A stretch of DNA of 64,000 bases, taken from positions 212,157-276,156 of the forward strand of contig CAIYLG010000002.1 in NCBI GenBank assembly GCA_903927025.1. The letters are read 5' to 3'. The notes under the pieces are model-generated. The model saw only the letters and a list, made by a program, of their open reading frames with translations. It was not told the DNA's origin and did not search any database. Of this stretch, positions 17,914 through 25,826 are shown piece after piece (positions within the stretch are counted from its first letter, which is position 1; the number at the start of each line of letters is the position of its first letter). Origin of the DNA: an uncultured Armatimonadota bacterium. Its GTDB lineage: Bacteria > Armatimonadota > Fimbriimonadia > Fimbriimonadales > Fimbriimonadaceae. Made by a program: the position numbers and the translations under genes.

Positions 17914-17962
17914 ATTATAGGCAGATGGGTCGGTAGACAAGTTCGTTCTGACAGGCTACAAT
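17914..17962. promoter_or_regulatory. Divergent promoters
   Basis: Minus strand: TATAAT at 17919-17914, 7 bases before the hydrolase start. Plus strand: TAGACA (17934-17939), 17-base spacer, TACAAT (17957-17962), serving the beta-barrel gene. The -35 regions of both directions overlap around 17935-17940. Confidence 0.6.
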
Positions 17963-18017
17963 GAACCTGCTCAAGGAACGAGCGAACGCTCGGCCCGGAC
18001 TTCAGGAGGAAACAACT

Positions 18018-18539
18018 ATGAGGACAACCATTTCGGCAGCGGCAGTCGCAGCCGCTTTCAGTTTGGCTTGCGTTGCAGGCGCTCAGACGTCATCGATCGA
18101 CGCCTACCCAAACAATTTCACCATCCGCGCGGGTGTGGCGCTTCCCATTGACAAGAGCTTGAGCAATGTGGCCAACAGCTTCACCAACGTCGGCGTTGAG
18201 TACAACTTCAACAACTCACTGGTGAAGGGTGGAGACACTTATCTCTCCATCGATTCGTTCTTCAAGAACTTCAACACCGTCACCGCGTATCCGATCGCAA
18301 TCAACCAGCGATTCTATACCGGTGCAAACCCGCTCGGACGACGAAGCTATTACTTCATCGGTCTCGGCATTACCTGGTCTTCAATCTCCAACACCACCTA
18401 CAGCGCAGTCTCTGCGAGAGGCGGTCTTGGCATGGAATTGGGCCCGAACATTATCGCTGAATTGGCTGGTTATGTATCGGACCAGGCTGGTGGCAATAGC
18501 ATCAATGCTATTACGATCAACCTCGGCTATCGCTTCTAA
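18018..18539 (+). CDS. Probable outer-membrane beta-barrel protein
   Basis: Secreted protein of 173 residues. The signal peptide (MRTTISAAAVAAAFSLACVAGAQ) has an AxA-type cleavage site. The mature chain is rich in alternating polar/aromatic strands (FTIRAGVAL, VGVEYNFNN, YYFIGLGITW, GGLGMELGPN) and ends in the aromatic residue Phe (INLGYRF), as outer-membrane barrels do. The start at 18018 is fixed by AGGAGG 8 bases upstream. Size suggests an 8-strand OmpA/OmpX-like barrel. A strong terminator follows. Confidence 0.75.
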   Translation: MRTTISAAAVAAAFSLACVAGAQTSSIDAYPNNFTIRAGVALPIDKSLSNVANSFTNVGVEYNFNNSLVKGGDTYLSIDSFFKNFNTVTAYPIAINQRFYTGANPLGRRSYYFIGLGITWSSISNTTYSAVSARGGLGMELGPNIIAELAGYVSDQAGGNSINAITINLGYRF

Positions 18540-18559
18540 GCGAACGCCCTCAAATTAAA

Positions 18560-18595
18560 AGTGGCTCCGAGCAAAAGCTCGGAGCCACTTTTTTA
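18560..18595. terminator. Bidirectional intrinsic terminator
   Basis: 13-base-pair stem AGTGGCTCCGAGC, AAAA loop, complementary arm, then TTTTTT. It separates the barrel gene from the convergent proteasome operon and probably ends both. Confidence 0.9.
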
Positions 18596-19354
18596 TATTG
18601 GGTTTAGGACCGCTCTAACGGCGGCCTTGAGCTGTTCCGGTGGTATCTCTCGATTGCCTTCGCGGTCCAAAACTCGAATGATTGGCAAAATCTTATTGAA
18701 TCCGCCTGTAGCCGAGTCCAGGTCCGCCGCGATGTCCAGCATCTGAAGCCCATCCGCAAGCACTTCCTCAAGAGGTCTCGTCTCAAATCCGCCCTTTATC
18801 CGGGTGATGTACTCAAACACTCCACGAATCCGCTCCGACCCTGAGCCGGCACAAGCATAGGAGCCATTCTGGAATCGCGCTCCTGCCCCATCAAAGAAGT
18901 AGACACCGAACTCATCCTTCTTCCGGTCGTAGGCGGCAATAATAGGCAGGAAGAGGCCAATTCCCTGCATTGCCATAGGCGCGTTGCCCGCAAGAGCCTT
19001 AGATACTTCCGCGAGTTTTCCATCCATCGACATCTCGTGAAGGACCGTGCGTCGATAGTATTTAAATGAATGCTTCAGAAAGCGGCAGACCTCGATCGAG
19101 CGAGCGAATGCTCCCGAAATGGCGACAACCGTTGAATCGTCCAGCGCAAGGATCTTCTCAGCATGATCGTACATGATGAGGTTTCCCGCCGTGGCCCTTC
19201 GATCTGCAAGCGTGAGAACGCCTTGGTCATATCTCAAACAGAGCACAGTGGTGCCGTGAACTTCAAAGTTTGGATCTGCGGAAGCTCCAAACCTGGCCGC
19301 ATCTGCCCCGAACCCGGTTAGTTCCGCAAACTCACGTGGACCCCCAGCGATCAT
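18593..19354 (-). CDS. prcB: 20S proteasome beta subunit
   Basis: Catalytic subunit of the bacterial 20S proteasome. A 34-residue propeptide precedes HG-TTVLCLRY, so mature Thr1 is Thr35. In mature numbering Asp17 (LADRR) and Lys33 (AEKI) fall exactly where the catalytic residues belong, so it should be active after self-processing. It overlaps the UBact gene by ATGA and is the last gene of the operon. The alpha subunit (prcA), which usually follows, is absent: a convergent unrelated gene lies next. Confidence 0.93.
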   Translation of the reverse strand: MIAGGPREFAELTGFGADAARFGASADPNFEVHGTTVLCLRYDQGVLTLADRRATAGNLIMYDHAEKILALDDSTVVAISGAFARSIEVCRFLKHSFKYYRRTVLHEMSMDGKLAEVSKALAGNAPMAMQGIGLFLPIIAAYDRKKDEFGVYFFDGAGARFQNGSYACAGSGSERIRGVFEYITRIKGGFETRPLEEVLADGLQMLDIAADLDSATGGFNKILPIIRVLDREGNREIPPEQLKAAVRAVLNPI

Positions 19355-19533
19355 TCGCCAGACCGCTGGCGATACTTCTTCGCTTGGTCGGGGTCGATCT
19401 TTTTCATTCGCCTCATCAGTTCGTTGCCCCCTTCCGGCTTTCGAACATCTGGCGCACTCGGTCCGCTGTCGTCGCCCAATTTCTTCTCGGGCTCGCGTGT
19501 CAGCGGCTTTGTTAGCCTTTCGCCATCACTCAT
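19351..19533 (-). CDS. UBact, Pup-like protein modifier
   Basis: Small (60 aa), disordered, highly charged ubiquitin-like modifier ligated to substrate lysines through its C-terminal glutamate. The middle has LGDDSGPSAPDVRKPE and the C-terminal third is MRRMKKIDPDQAKKYRQRSGE. The DPDQA(K/R)(K/R)YRQRSG(E/Q) ending is the hallmark of UBact, the Pup relative of several Gram-negative phyla including Armatimonadota. The encoded end is already Glu, so no deamidation step is required. ATGA overlaps on both sides join it to dop and prcB. Confidence 0.92.
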   Translation of the reverse strand: MSDGERLTKPLTREPEKKLGDDSGPSAPDVRKPEGGNELMRRMKKIDPDQAKKYRQRSGE

Positions 19534-21005
19534 TGAACACCTCTCAACATTTCGATAAAGGTTCCTACGTCTTTCGCCTCAGCTAATTGCATCGGATACT
19601 GCCCGTTTGGCGGAAGATCGAGCTCAACTGGGACTCCATTCACATTAAATGTCAGCGTCCGCCAGCAGACGCCTTTCAACTCGGCACCGAACCGCTTTAC
19701 GGCAATGGATCTTGCGAGCGCCCTCGTGCCCTCATGGACGGATTCGAGGCTGTCTTCCAACAGGTCATCAGTGGGGTTCTCAACGCAGCTTCCCATTTCC
19801 ACGAGGGCCGCATGAAGTCCTTCTTCGGGATCAACATTATGGTATTCGAGATCAAAAGACCGCAGAGATGGATCATTCCACGGGCAGCCTTCCTGCTCCA
19901 CGAATTGACTCAGCATCGCATATTTGGCAGCCCAGTCAACATGGCGACTGAATTCATTGAAGTCCCGGCTCAACTGATCCAAAAGGGCGCGAGAGCTGTC
20001 GATGACCCACTTCATCTCTTCATCGAGATCGAGGAATCGCTCCGCTGATGAGAAATAGGATTCGAGAATCTCACCTGCGGTGGTCCAGCTTCGCTTCTCC
20101 AGTTCAATTGCGAAGCGATGCGTTTCATCTCGACTTATCGCCTGAAATGCCCGTACGGGGTCACGAAACGCCCACAATGGCGCATCTCCCTGCTCGCAGA
20201 GTGCCAGTGCAAGCTTCATAAGGCCAGCCTTACGGGCTGTAGCCTCGGAGATCATGTTTGCGTCGCCACAGATGACGTGCAGACGAATAAATCGATTCGC
20301 GTCAGAGTGGGGCTCATCGCGTGTGTTAAAGATCGGTCTTCGGTAGAGGGTTTCCGCGTTCGCAGGTTCGGAGAGAAAATCTGCTCGCTGGCTCAGTTGG
20401 TATCCGGCGGAGGCTCCCTTTTCCGCCCCAAGCTTTCCTGCGCCTACCAAGACCTGCCGCACGACCATCATCGGGAGCACGTCACGAAACAGCCGTTCAA
20501 ACCCAAGCTGCCTGGGCACGAGATAGCTTTCATGGGTTCCGTAGGACGCCCCGTGAAAGTCTGTGTTGTTCTTGTAGACACGCACCTCGCGTCCAGTTGC
20601 GGAAGCTAGTGCCTTGGCGGCACGCAGAACAACTTTCTCTCCGGCACAGTCGTGCTTTGCCAGTTCAAAAATCGATTCGCACTCCGGAGTGGCATATTCC
20701 GGGTGCCCATGATCATTGTAGAATCGCGCGCCGTTGGGGAGCACGCGATCTGATCGCACATCGTGCGCCTCTCCGTAAGTGCGTCCCTCATCAAACCGAG
20801 CGTCTTCAGGGTCAAAGGCTAAATGGGGGAGTTTGAATCCGCGCAGGTCTGCTCTAGGCGATTCGTACTGGTAATCCCAACCAAAATGGCACTCGCCCGG
20901 GTAACCCCGGACAAGTGCCATTGAATCATCAACCTGATCGTGCGCGTCCCGCCCCTCGACTAGGAGTCCATACTCCGTCTCGATACCGGCGAGAATTCTT
21001 CGCAC
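19530..21005 (-). CDS. Dop/PafA-family enzyme, Dop-like
   Basis: Carboxylate-amine ligase-like fold that attaches (PafA) or removes (Dop) the Pup/UBact tag. Motifs: GIETEYG at the N-terminus, NGARFYNDHGHPEYATPE with the catalytic Asp, YKNNTDFHGASYGTHESYL, and NTRDEPHSD. About 77 residues separate ETEYG from NGARFY, the length seen in Dop (which carries the Dop-loop) rather than the ~36 of PafA, and DHGHPEY also reads Dop-like. GIETE is more PafA-like, so the assignment is not absolute. It starts with GTG, sharing one base with the upstream stop (TAGTG). Confidence 0.88.
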   Translation of the reverse strand: MRRILAGIETEYGLLVEGRDAHDQVDDSMALVRGYPGECHFGWDYQYESPRADLRGFKLPHLAFDPEDARFDEGRTYGEAHDVRSDRVLPNGARFYNDHGHPEYATPECESIFELAKHDCAGEKVVLRAAKALASATGREVRVYKNNTDFHGASYGTHESYLVPRQLGFERLFRDVLPMMVVRQVLVGAGKLGAEKGASAGYQLSQRADFLSEPANAETLYRRPIFNTRDEPHSDANRFIRLHVICGDANMISEATARKAGLMKLALALCEQGDAPLWAFRDPVRAFQAISRDETHRFAIELEKRSWTTAGEILESYFSSAERFLDLDEEMKWVIDSSRALLDQLSRDFNEFSRHVDWAAKYAMLSQFVEQEGCPWNDPSLRSFDLEYHNVDPEEGLHAALVEMGSCVENPTDDLLEDSLESVHEGTRALARSIAVKRFGAELKGVCWRTLTFNVNGVPVELDLPPNGQYPMQLAEAKDVGTFIEMLRGVQ

Positions 21006-22375
21006 TACAGTCGGAAGACGTAGAACGTACCGTTCTTGAAGCCAACCTGAGTTGCCGCCGCGGAAGAGCCATCGCTTGAGTTGAACGCGAAGGCTCCACT
21101 GTGTACGAGGTCTGGCGATGTGGTTGCGTGACCGTATCGGTCATTCAACTGACCCAGGGTTCCGTCGATGCCACCGGCGGTTGAGCCGCTAACGATGTCT
21201 CCGATCGGATACAGGTTGAACGTCAGTGCGTCCAGATCGATAAAGCCAAAGTACAGTGCAGAGATATTTGCGTTCGCATCCTGAGTGAATGCGACCATCT
21301 CCTGCATGTTGTTGTCGTTGCTGCTTGGGAAGGTGATCACATAAGATCCTGCACCCAGTGCCGCACCGTTGCTCTGTCGAAGGACCGTCTTGTGCTCTCG
21401 CCAAATTCCCTGTCCTGCCACGACCTTGAGGGTCTGCGTCAGGTCCGTTGGGTTGAGTTGGAGGAGCGAATACGTTCCCGCATGAGGCAGGCTGCCGGTA
21501 GGTCCGGTTGTGATCGTTCCTGCTGATCCGAGAACTCCACCAATTGGCAGAGTTGGGTCAAGCGTGAGCGCTTCGAAATTGGCACCGCTCGTAAATCCGT
21601 CAGCGATCGCATAAACGTCTCCGCTGAAGAACACGCGGACGGCTGTGGTACCGCCGGCAATTCCGGTCGTAGCCGCAAGCGTCGGCAAGAGAGCTGTGTT
21701 CGTGTAGCCGCTGAGGTTAAAGGCAACGAAGTCGCTGAGGAATCCCTTCATTGGGTTGGCGGACGTAGCGCCGTTGGCAAGAAGGAATTGACTTTCGTTG
21801 TAGTCAACGAGGAGCGGATTGACCGTATCAACCGTAAACATCGAATCATCGATGAAAACGGGGAGGCTGGTCACACGTCCTGGGAAGGTCCGAACTGAAG
21901 CCGGATAGCCTTTTGGAAGTGCGGCTGGCTCTTGGAGCACCGAGAAGTCGCCCATTACAGGACTATCGGTTTCCTCATGGAAGTTGAGGAAGTCCAAGTT
22001 GAAGGTTGAGAACGATCGCGACGGCTGTCCCGAGAATGGTACAGAGACGTAGACGATGTTGTTCTGGAAGCCGGTCAGCGGGCAGCTGATCTGCGGGCCG
22101 AGCGGATTGGTCACTTCGCCATACTGATCGTAGAAGCGAAGCTGCTGTACGGTGGCACTCAGGTCCCCGACGGCACGCCCCTGTCCAGTAAGAAAAGCAA
22201 CTGCAATGCTTCCCGGAGCACTTGTGCTCAGGTTAGACAGCTTAATTGCGACAGTTGCCGTGTTGCCAGTAGTGCCACCTCCGGTCGTGTTGGTCGCGTG
22301 GCTGCCATTGCCACTACCACCACAACCGATTACGGCTAAGGCCGCTGCAGAATACAAAAACGCCCATTTCCTCAA
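21005..22375 (-). CDS. Secreted lipoprotein heading the UBact operon
   Basis: Not recognised as a named family. The lipoprotein signal ends in AVIGC, followed by a Gly/Thr/Asn-rich tether (GGSGNGSHATNTTGGG). About 400 residues of beta-rich extracytoplasmic domain follow, with phrases such as TVAIKLSNLSTSAPGSIAVAF and KGTF-type strands, perhaps several Ig- or jelly-roll-like modules. Its stop codon overlaps the dop start (TAGTG), so it is transcribed and probably translationally coupled with dop-UBact-prcB. A cytoplasmic proteolysis operon led by an envelope lipoprotein is odd; the link may be only transcriptional. Confidence 0.8.
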   Translation of the reverse strand: MRKWAFLYSAAALAVIGCGGSGNGSHATNTTGGGTTGNTATVAIKLSNLSTSAPGSIAVAFLTGQGRAVGDLSATVQQLRFYDQYGEVTNPLGPQISCPLTGFQNNIVYVSVPFSGQPSRSFSTFNLDFLNFHEETDSPVMGDFSVLQEPAALPKGYPASVRTFPGRVTSLPVFIDDSMFTVDTVNPLLVDYNESQFLLANGATSANPMKGFLSDFVAFNLSGYTNTALLPTLAATTGIAGGTTAVRVFFSGDVYAIADGFTSGANFEALTLDPTLPIGGVLGSAGTITTGPTGSLPHAGTYSLLQLNPTDLTQTLKVVAGQGIWREHKTVLRQSNGAALGAGSYVITFPSSNDNNMQEMVAFTQDANANISALYFGFIDLDALTFNLYPIGDIVSGSTAGGIDGTLGQLNDRYGHATTSPDLVHSGAFAFNSSDGSSAAATQVGFKNGTFYVFRL

Positions 22376-22431
22376 AATCCAATCACCTCTGCGGACACAC
22401 CAGACGATCTAGGCAGGCATGCTGCCGATCA

Positions 22432-22437
22432 GTATAG
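22432..22437 (-). promoter_or_regulatory. Possible -10 box of lipoprotein-dop-UBact-prcB operon
   Basis: TATACT on the minus strand, about 56 bases upstream of the lipoprotein start. No good -35 at 17 bases. Region 22376-22650 holds no other gene I can support. Confidence 0.35.
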
Positions 22438-22650
22438 CAATTTTAGCCAACCTTGTGTTCGACGCTTTGACAGCACCAAAAAGGTCACACCGGAAGCTCC
22501 AATGCCCTCATTTTGCTTGCATATTCTTCCTTCCAATCCCTGTTAAGGGGAATATCCGTGAAGATCCAGCTGAAACACCGGCCCAGTCCCATCCAATTTA
22601 CCTTTGTTGGGTCAAATCAAACATCGCGGGAACCGTGGGCATCCGGCGGG

Positions 22651-22656
22651 TACAAT
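22651..22656 (+). promoter_or_regulatory. -10 box of yceD-plsX-fabH
   Basis: TACAAT 12 bases before the GTG start of the YceD-family gene, leaving at most about six leader bases. Confidence 0.5.
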
Positions 22657-22668
22657 CTGCCTCACATC

Positions 22669-23208
22669 GTGAAACGAGACGACTTGCTCGACCTCAATGA
22701 TGTGCTGCAGCATCCTGGACGGGAGCTAGCGGTCGACATTTCAACGGAACTGCCGGAAGAGACAGATGTCGATCTGCTCAAACCGCTGGAGGGTTACCTT
22801 GAGGCCGTCAGCACAGGGAACATACTCCTGATCTCAGGCGCTTTCAGCACCCGTGCGGTCTTAGAGTGCTCGCGCTGCAGTGGTCCACTTGAGGTGGATG
22901 TCGATTTCGAGGTGGATGAGCAGTTCCCTGTAGAAGGCACTCCTAGTTCGCTCAACCCCCAAGATTTAGCCCGCGTTGTGTCGGATGAGCCTTATCCACT
23001 GTTCGATGGAAACCAGCTAATCGTGGAGCAACTCTTAAGGCAGGCTCTTCTTCTTTCCCTTCCGATGCAGAGTCTTTGCGAATTCGGATGGGAAGGCGAA
23101 TGTCCGGTGGCGGCGAGCCGACGGGCCGAGATTCAGCTCCCATCGACGGGTCGCCCTGAATTCAAGGGCCTTTCAAACCTGTTGAAGTCTGAGGATTCTT
23201 CGAATTGA
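22669..23208 (+). CDS. YceD/DUF177-family protein
   Basis: Member of the YceD (DUF177) family, often encoded beside rpmF and plsX and implicated in 23S rRNA metabolism. Family features: the opening DLLDLNDVLQHPGRELAVDI, a VLECSRCSGPLEVDVDFEVDEQF block with CxxC, and a C-terminal LSLPMQSLCEFGWEGECP with two Cys that may complete a metal site. The track opens at 22513, but GTG at 22669 matches the family N-terminus and sits just after a TACAAT box. No rpmF (L32) lies between it and plsX, unlike the common arrangement. The stop overlaps the plsX TTG start. Confidence 0.87.
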   Translation: MKRDDLLDLNDVLQHPGRELAVDISTELPEETDVDLLKPLEGYLEAVSTGNILLISGAFSTRAVLECSRCSGPLEVDVDFEVDEQFPVEGTPSSLNPQDLARVVSDEPYPLFDGNQLIVEQLLRQALLLSLPMQSLCEFGWEGECPVAASRRAEIQLPSTGRPEFKGLSNLLKSEDSSN

Positions 23209-24203
23209 CAATAGCGCTTGATGTCATGGGTGGGGATCACGCACCCGAAGCGATCGTCAAAGGCGCTCTGGAAGCCGCACCTCTACTGAAGTCAAAAGTT
23301 CTTCTTGTTGGCGATGAGAAGAAGTTCAGCCAATTTCTGCCAGCCCAGTTGCCCGCCAACTTTGAACTGGTTCATGCTTCCCAGTCCGTCGAGATGGATG
23401 AGAAGCCGATGGAGGCCTATCGCTCCAAAAGAGATTCGAGTTTGATGGTGGCGGCGAAGCTTGTAAAGGATGGGCTAGCTGAGGCAATGGTCTCAGCTGG
23501 CAACACAGGTGCTGCCTCTGGAACGGCTCTGCTGCAGTGGAGACAGATTGACGGTGTTCATAGGCCAGCTATCGTCAGTCAGCTCCCGAACAAGCACGGA
23601 GGCTTTGTCCTCCTGGATGCAGGCGCAAGCCCCGATGTGGACCCTGAGCACTTGGTGGAGTTCGCCATCATGGGTCGGGCTTACGCACAGAAGATCATGG
23701 GAAGGCAGAATCCGAAGGTTCAGCTCCTAAATATAGGCGAAGAACCCGGAAAAGGAAACGCCTTCGCAAAGCGAGCCTACAGCCTTTTGGAGCAGCACCC
23801 TTGGTTTGCAGGCAACGTTGAGGGCAAAGATATGCTTTCGAAGCCTACGGACGTAGTCGTATGCGATGCGTTCGTCGGAAATATCGTCTTGAAGTCGCTC
23901 GAGGGTCTAGCCGAGCTCATCGTCGACTCGATCAAGAACGAAGTCCCAACCAGCATGCCCGCGAAGCTTTTGTATTGGCCCGTCAAAAAGGTAACCCGCC
24001 CGTTGCGCAAGCAGATGGACTATGCGGAAGTAGGTGGCTCCCCACTTCTGGGCCTTAACGGCCTATGCATGATCTGCCATGGGCGAAGCAGTCCCAAGGC
24101 GATCAAGAACGCCCTTTTGATGACGGAAAAGGCTCTTCAAGGGCAACTTGTTGAAACCATCCGCGAATCAGTCAGCAACGAATTAGGATCCACCCATGAG
24201 TAG
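23205..24203 (+). CDS. plsX: Phosphate acyltransferase PlsX
   Basis: Makes acyl-phosphate from acyl-ACP for phospholipid synthesis. N-terminal TIALDVMGGDHAPEAIVKGA is the family signature; VSAGNTGAASGTALLQW and GVHRPAIVSQLP also fit. Its 332 residues match the family. It starts with TTG, overlapping the upstream stop (TTGA), and its end overlaps fabH by 8 bases. Confidence 0.95.
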   Translation: MTIALDVMGGDHAPEAIVKGALEAAPLLKSKVLLVGDEKKFSQFLPAQLPANFELVHASQSVEMDEKPMEAYRSKRDSSLMVAAKLVKDGLAEAMVSAGNTGAASGTALLQWRQIDGVHRPAIVSQLPNKHGGFVLLDAGASPDVDPEHLVEFAIMGRAYAQKIMGRQNPKVQLLNIGEEPGKGNAFAKRAYSLLEQHPWFAGNVEGKDMLSKPTDVVVCDAFVGNIVLKSLEGLAELIVDSIKNEVPTSMPAKLLYWPVKKVTRPLRKQMDYAEVGGSPLLGLNGLCMICHGRSSPKAIKNALLMTEKALQGQLVETIRESVSNELGSTHE

Positions 24204-25185
24204 AAACGCCGTCGTCCAAGCTATCGGACATGCTGTCCCGAGCAAAGTGCTCACGAACGCGGATCTGGAGAAGATCGTTGATACGAGTGATGAATGGATC
24301 GTTCAGCGAACCGGCATCAAAGAGCGGCGCGTCTGTGATGGTCCGATCGAGTCAACGGGCTGGCTCGCGCTTAAAGCCTCACAGGAAGCGATTGAGCGAT
24401 CTGGCATTGACCCCTTGAAAATCGGACTCGTTCTGTGCGGCACGGTTTCGGGAGACTATATCTGGCCGTCGACCGCCTGCACGGTGCAGGACCAGATTGG
24501 CGCAAAGCACGCGGGAGCCTTCGATGTCAGCGCCGCCTGCGCCGGTTTCATCTACGCGATGTCTAATGCGGCGGCGATGATCAAGGCTGGCGAAGTAGAC
24601 CACGCGCTGGTTATTGGAGTGGACTCCCTCAGCAAGCAGGTTGATTGGACGGACCGTTCCACATGCATTCTCTTCGGAGACGGTGCCGGGGCCGTTGTAT
24701 TAAGCGCAGAAGAGGATACCGACCGTGGACTTCTTGGCACCGTGCTGATGTCGGACGGAAGCGGCGGCAAGTTCATCTGTATCGATGTCGGCGGCTCCCG
24801 CTACCCCTACGGCAGTCCTCAGTCGGTGGGCAAAAAAGAAACCATCACGATGCAGGGTGCCGAAGTCTACAGGTTCGCTGTCCAGGCAATGGGCGACGCC
24901 TGTTGCAAGGTGCTGGACAAGCTTCACATGACCCCTGAGGACATTGACCTCTTTGTGCCACACCAGGCAAATCTAAGAATCATTGACTCCGCGGCAAAGC
25001 GACTTGGCCTACCATCGGAAAAGGTATTTCTCAACGTTCACAAGTACGGAAACACCAGCGCTGGATCGATTCCGCTGGGCCTTTACGAAGCCGAGCAGGA
25101 AGGCAGGCTCAAAAGGGGAATGAATGTTCTCACGGTTGGTTTTGGTGCAGGACTTGTCTGGGGCGCCAACGTCATCAAGTGGTAG
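24196..25185 (+). CDS. fabH: 3-oxoacyl-ACP synthase III
   Basis: Condenses acetyl-CoA (or a branched primer) with malonyl-ACP to initiate fatty acid synthesis. The catalytic triad is visible: Cys115 in SAACAGF, His256 in PHQANLRI and Asn286 in GNTSAGS. C-terminal LTVGFGAGLVWGANVI is typical. Overlap with plsX shows co-expression of primer and phospholipid steps. A terminator follows within 35 bases. Confidence 0.96.
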   Translation: MSRNAVVQAIGHAVPSKVLTNADLEKIVDTSDEWIVQRTGIKERRVCDGPIESTGWLALKASQEAIERSGIDPLKIGLVLCGTVSGDYIWPSTACTVQDQIGAKHAGAFDVSAACAGFIYAMSNAAAMIKAGEVDHALVIGVDSLSKQVDWTDRSTCILFGDGAGAVVLSAEEDTDRGLLGTVLMSDGSGGKFICIDVGGSRYPYGSPQSVGKKETITMQGAEVYRFAVQAMGDACCKVLDKLHMTPEDIDLFVPHQANLRIIDSAAKRLGLPSEKVFLNVHKYGNTSAGSIPLGLYEAEQEGRLKRGMNVLTVGFGAGLVWGANVIKW

Positions 25186-25217
25186 CCCGCGCAACCCGTG
25201 GATCCAAATAAATAGAG

Positions 25218-25250
25218 AGGCCCGTCCCGCGATATGCGGAACGGGCCTTT
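25218..25250. terminator. Bidirectional intrinsic terminator
   Basis: Stem AGGCCCGT-CCGC / GCGG-ACGGGCCT with a GATAT loop and a short TTT. It lies between fabH and the convergent small-gene pair. Confidence 0.75.
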
Positions 25251-25257
25251 AAGTTGA

Positions 25258-25458
25258 CTAAACGAGGCTTACGGCGAACTCGGATCCGAGCTCCATAATC
25301 GCTAGTTCGACGAGTGCGAGAGACGCGGCTCCATTGCCTTCTAGACGTCTGTCTTGCAACCATCGCAGCGCTTCGCGGTCGCCTCTTTTTGCCTGGTCCA
25401 ATGCCCAGGCGACCGCTGTCTCCGATTGATTGATGTCTATAAGTTGATTCTGTTTCAT
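25258..25458 (-). CDS. Small unknown protein (66 aa), second of a pair
   Basis: Not recognised. Mostly helical and acidic: AVAWALDQAKRGDREALRWLQDRRLEGNGA, then ASLALVELAIMEL. The helix-turn-helix pattern with small residues hints at a TPR/Sel1-like or protein-binding hairpin. Its ATG overlaps the stop of the upstream 68-aa gene (ATGA), so the two are translationally coupled. Both products end in SLV. Confidence 0.6.
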   Translation of the reverse strand: MKQNQLIDINQSETAVAWALDQAKRGDREALRWLQDRRLEGNGAASLALVELAIMELGSEFAVSLV

Positions 25459-25661
25459 ACCAAGCTAACCCTTTCGTCGATTCCGACGGTGATTTCTTTC
25501 TCTAAGTGACTTCCGAGGACTTCACTGAGATGAATCCTCTGGACGTCCGGTCGCCGCTGCATCATCTGCAGATAGGCGCAGAGCTCGTCAACTTCATCGT
25601 GTGTTAGGAATACACCGATGTCATTCAAGCTCCTGTTGGTTTCGTAGTCCGTGATTCTCAT
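25455..25661 (-). CDS. Small unknown protein (68 aa), first of a pair
   Basis: Not recognised. Contains GVFLTHDEVDELCAYLQMM, a helix with two acidic clusters, then VQRIHLSEVLGSHLEKEITVGID, likely two strands. The ending RVSLV resembles the partner's AVSLV. A ribosome-binding stretch (AAAGGA) precedes the ATG. Size, overlap with the next gene and acidic character recall small regulatory or antitoxin/immunity pairs, but no motif confirms it. Confidence 0.6.
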   Translation of the reverse strand: MRITDYETNRSLNDIGVFLTHDEVDELCAYLQMMQRRPDVQRIHLSEVLGSHLEKEITVGIDERVSLV

Positions 25662-25761
25662 CTTCTTGCGTCCTTTCTATTGTCTTGCTTTGCTTTTATC
25701 GTTGGAAGAGCCCGCAGGGTTCCAATATTAAAAACTTTTAGGTCAAAGGACGCATTGTTTA

Positions 25762-25804
25762 ACAAAATGAAGGGTCGGATGCGATTATTATCCGCAACCG
25801 ACCC
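25762..25804 (-). terminator. Probable terminator of mdh
   Basis: Hairpin GGGTCGG...CCGACCC (25772-25804) just past the mdh stop. On the minus strand it is followed by a T-rich tract (TTCATTTTGTT). Confidence 0.6.
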
Positions 25805-25826
25805 CACCAGATTAGTTTTCTTTAAC

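Noticed and set aside
19587-20048. 153-aa plus-strand ORF
   Set aside because: Antisense to the Dop-like gene, which has full family motifs.
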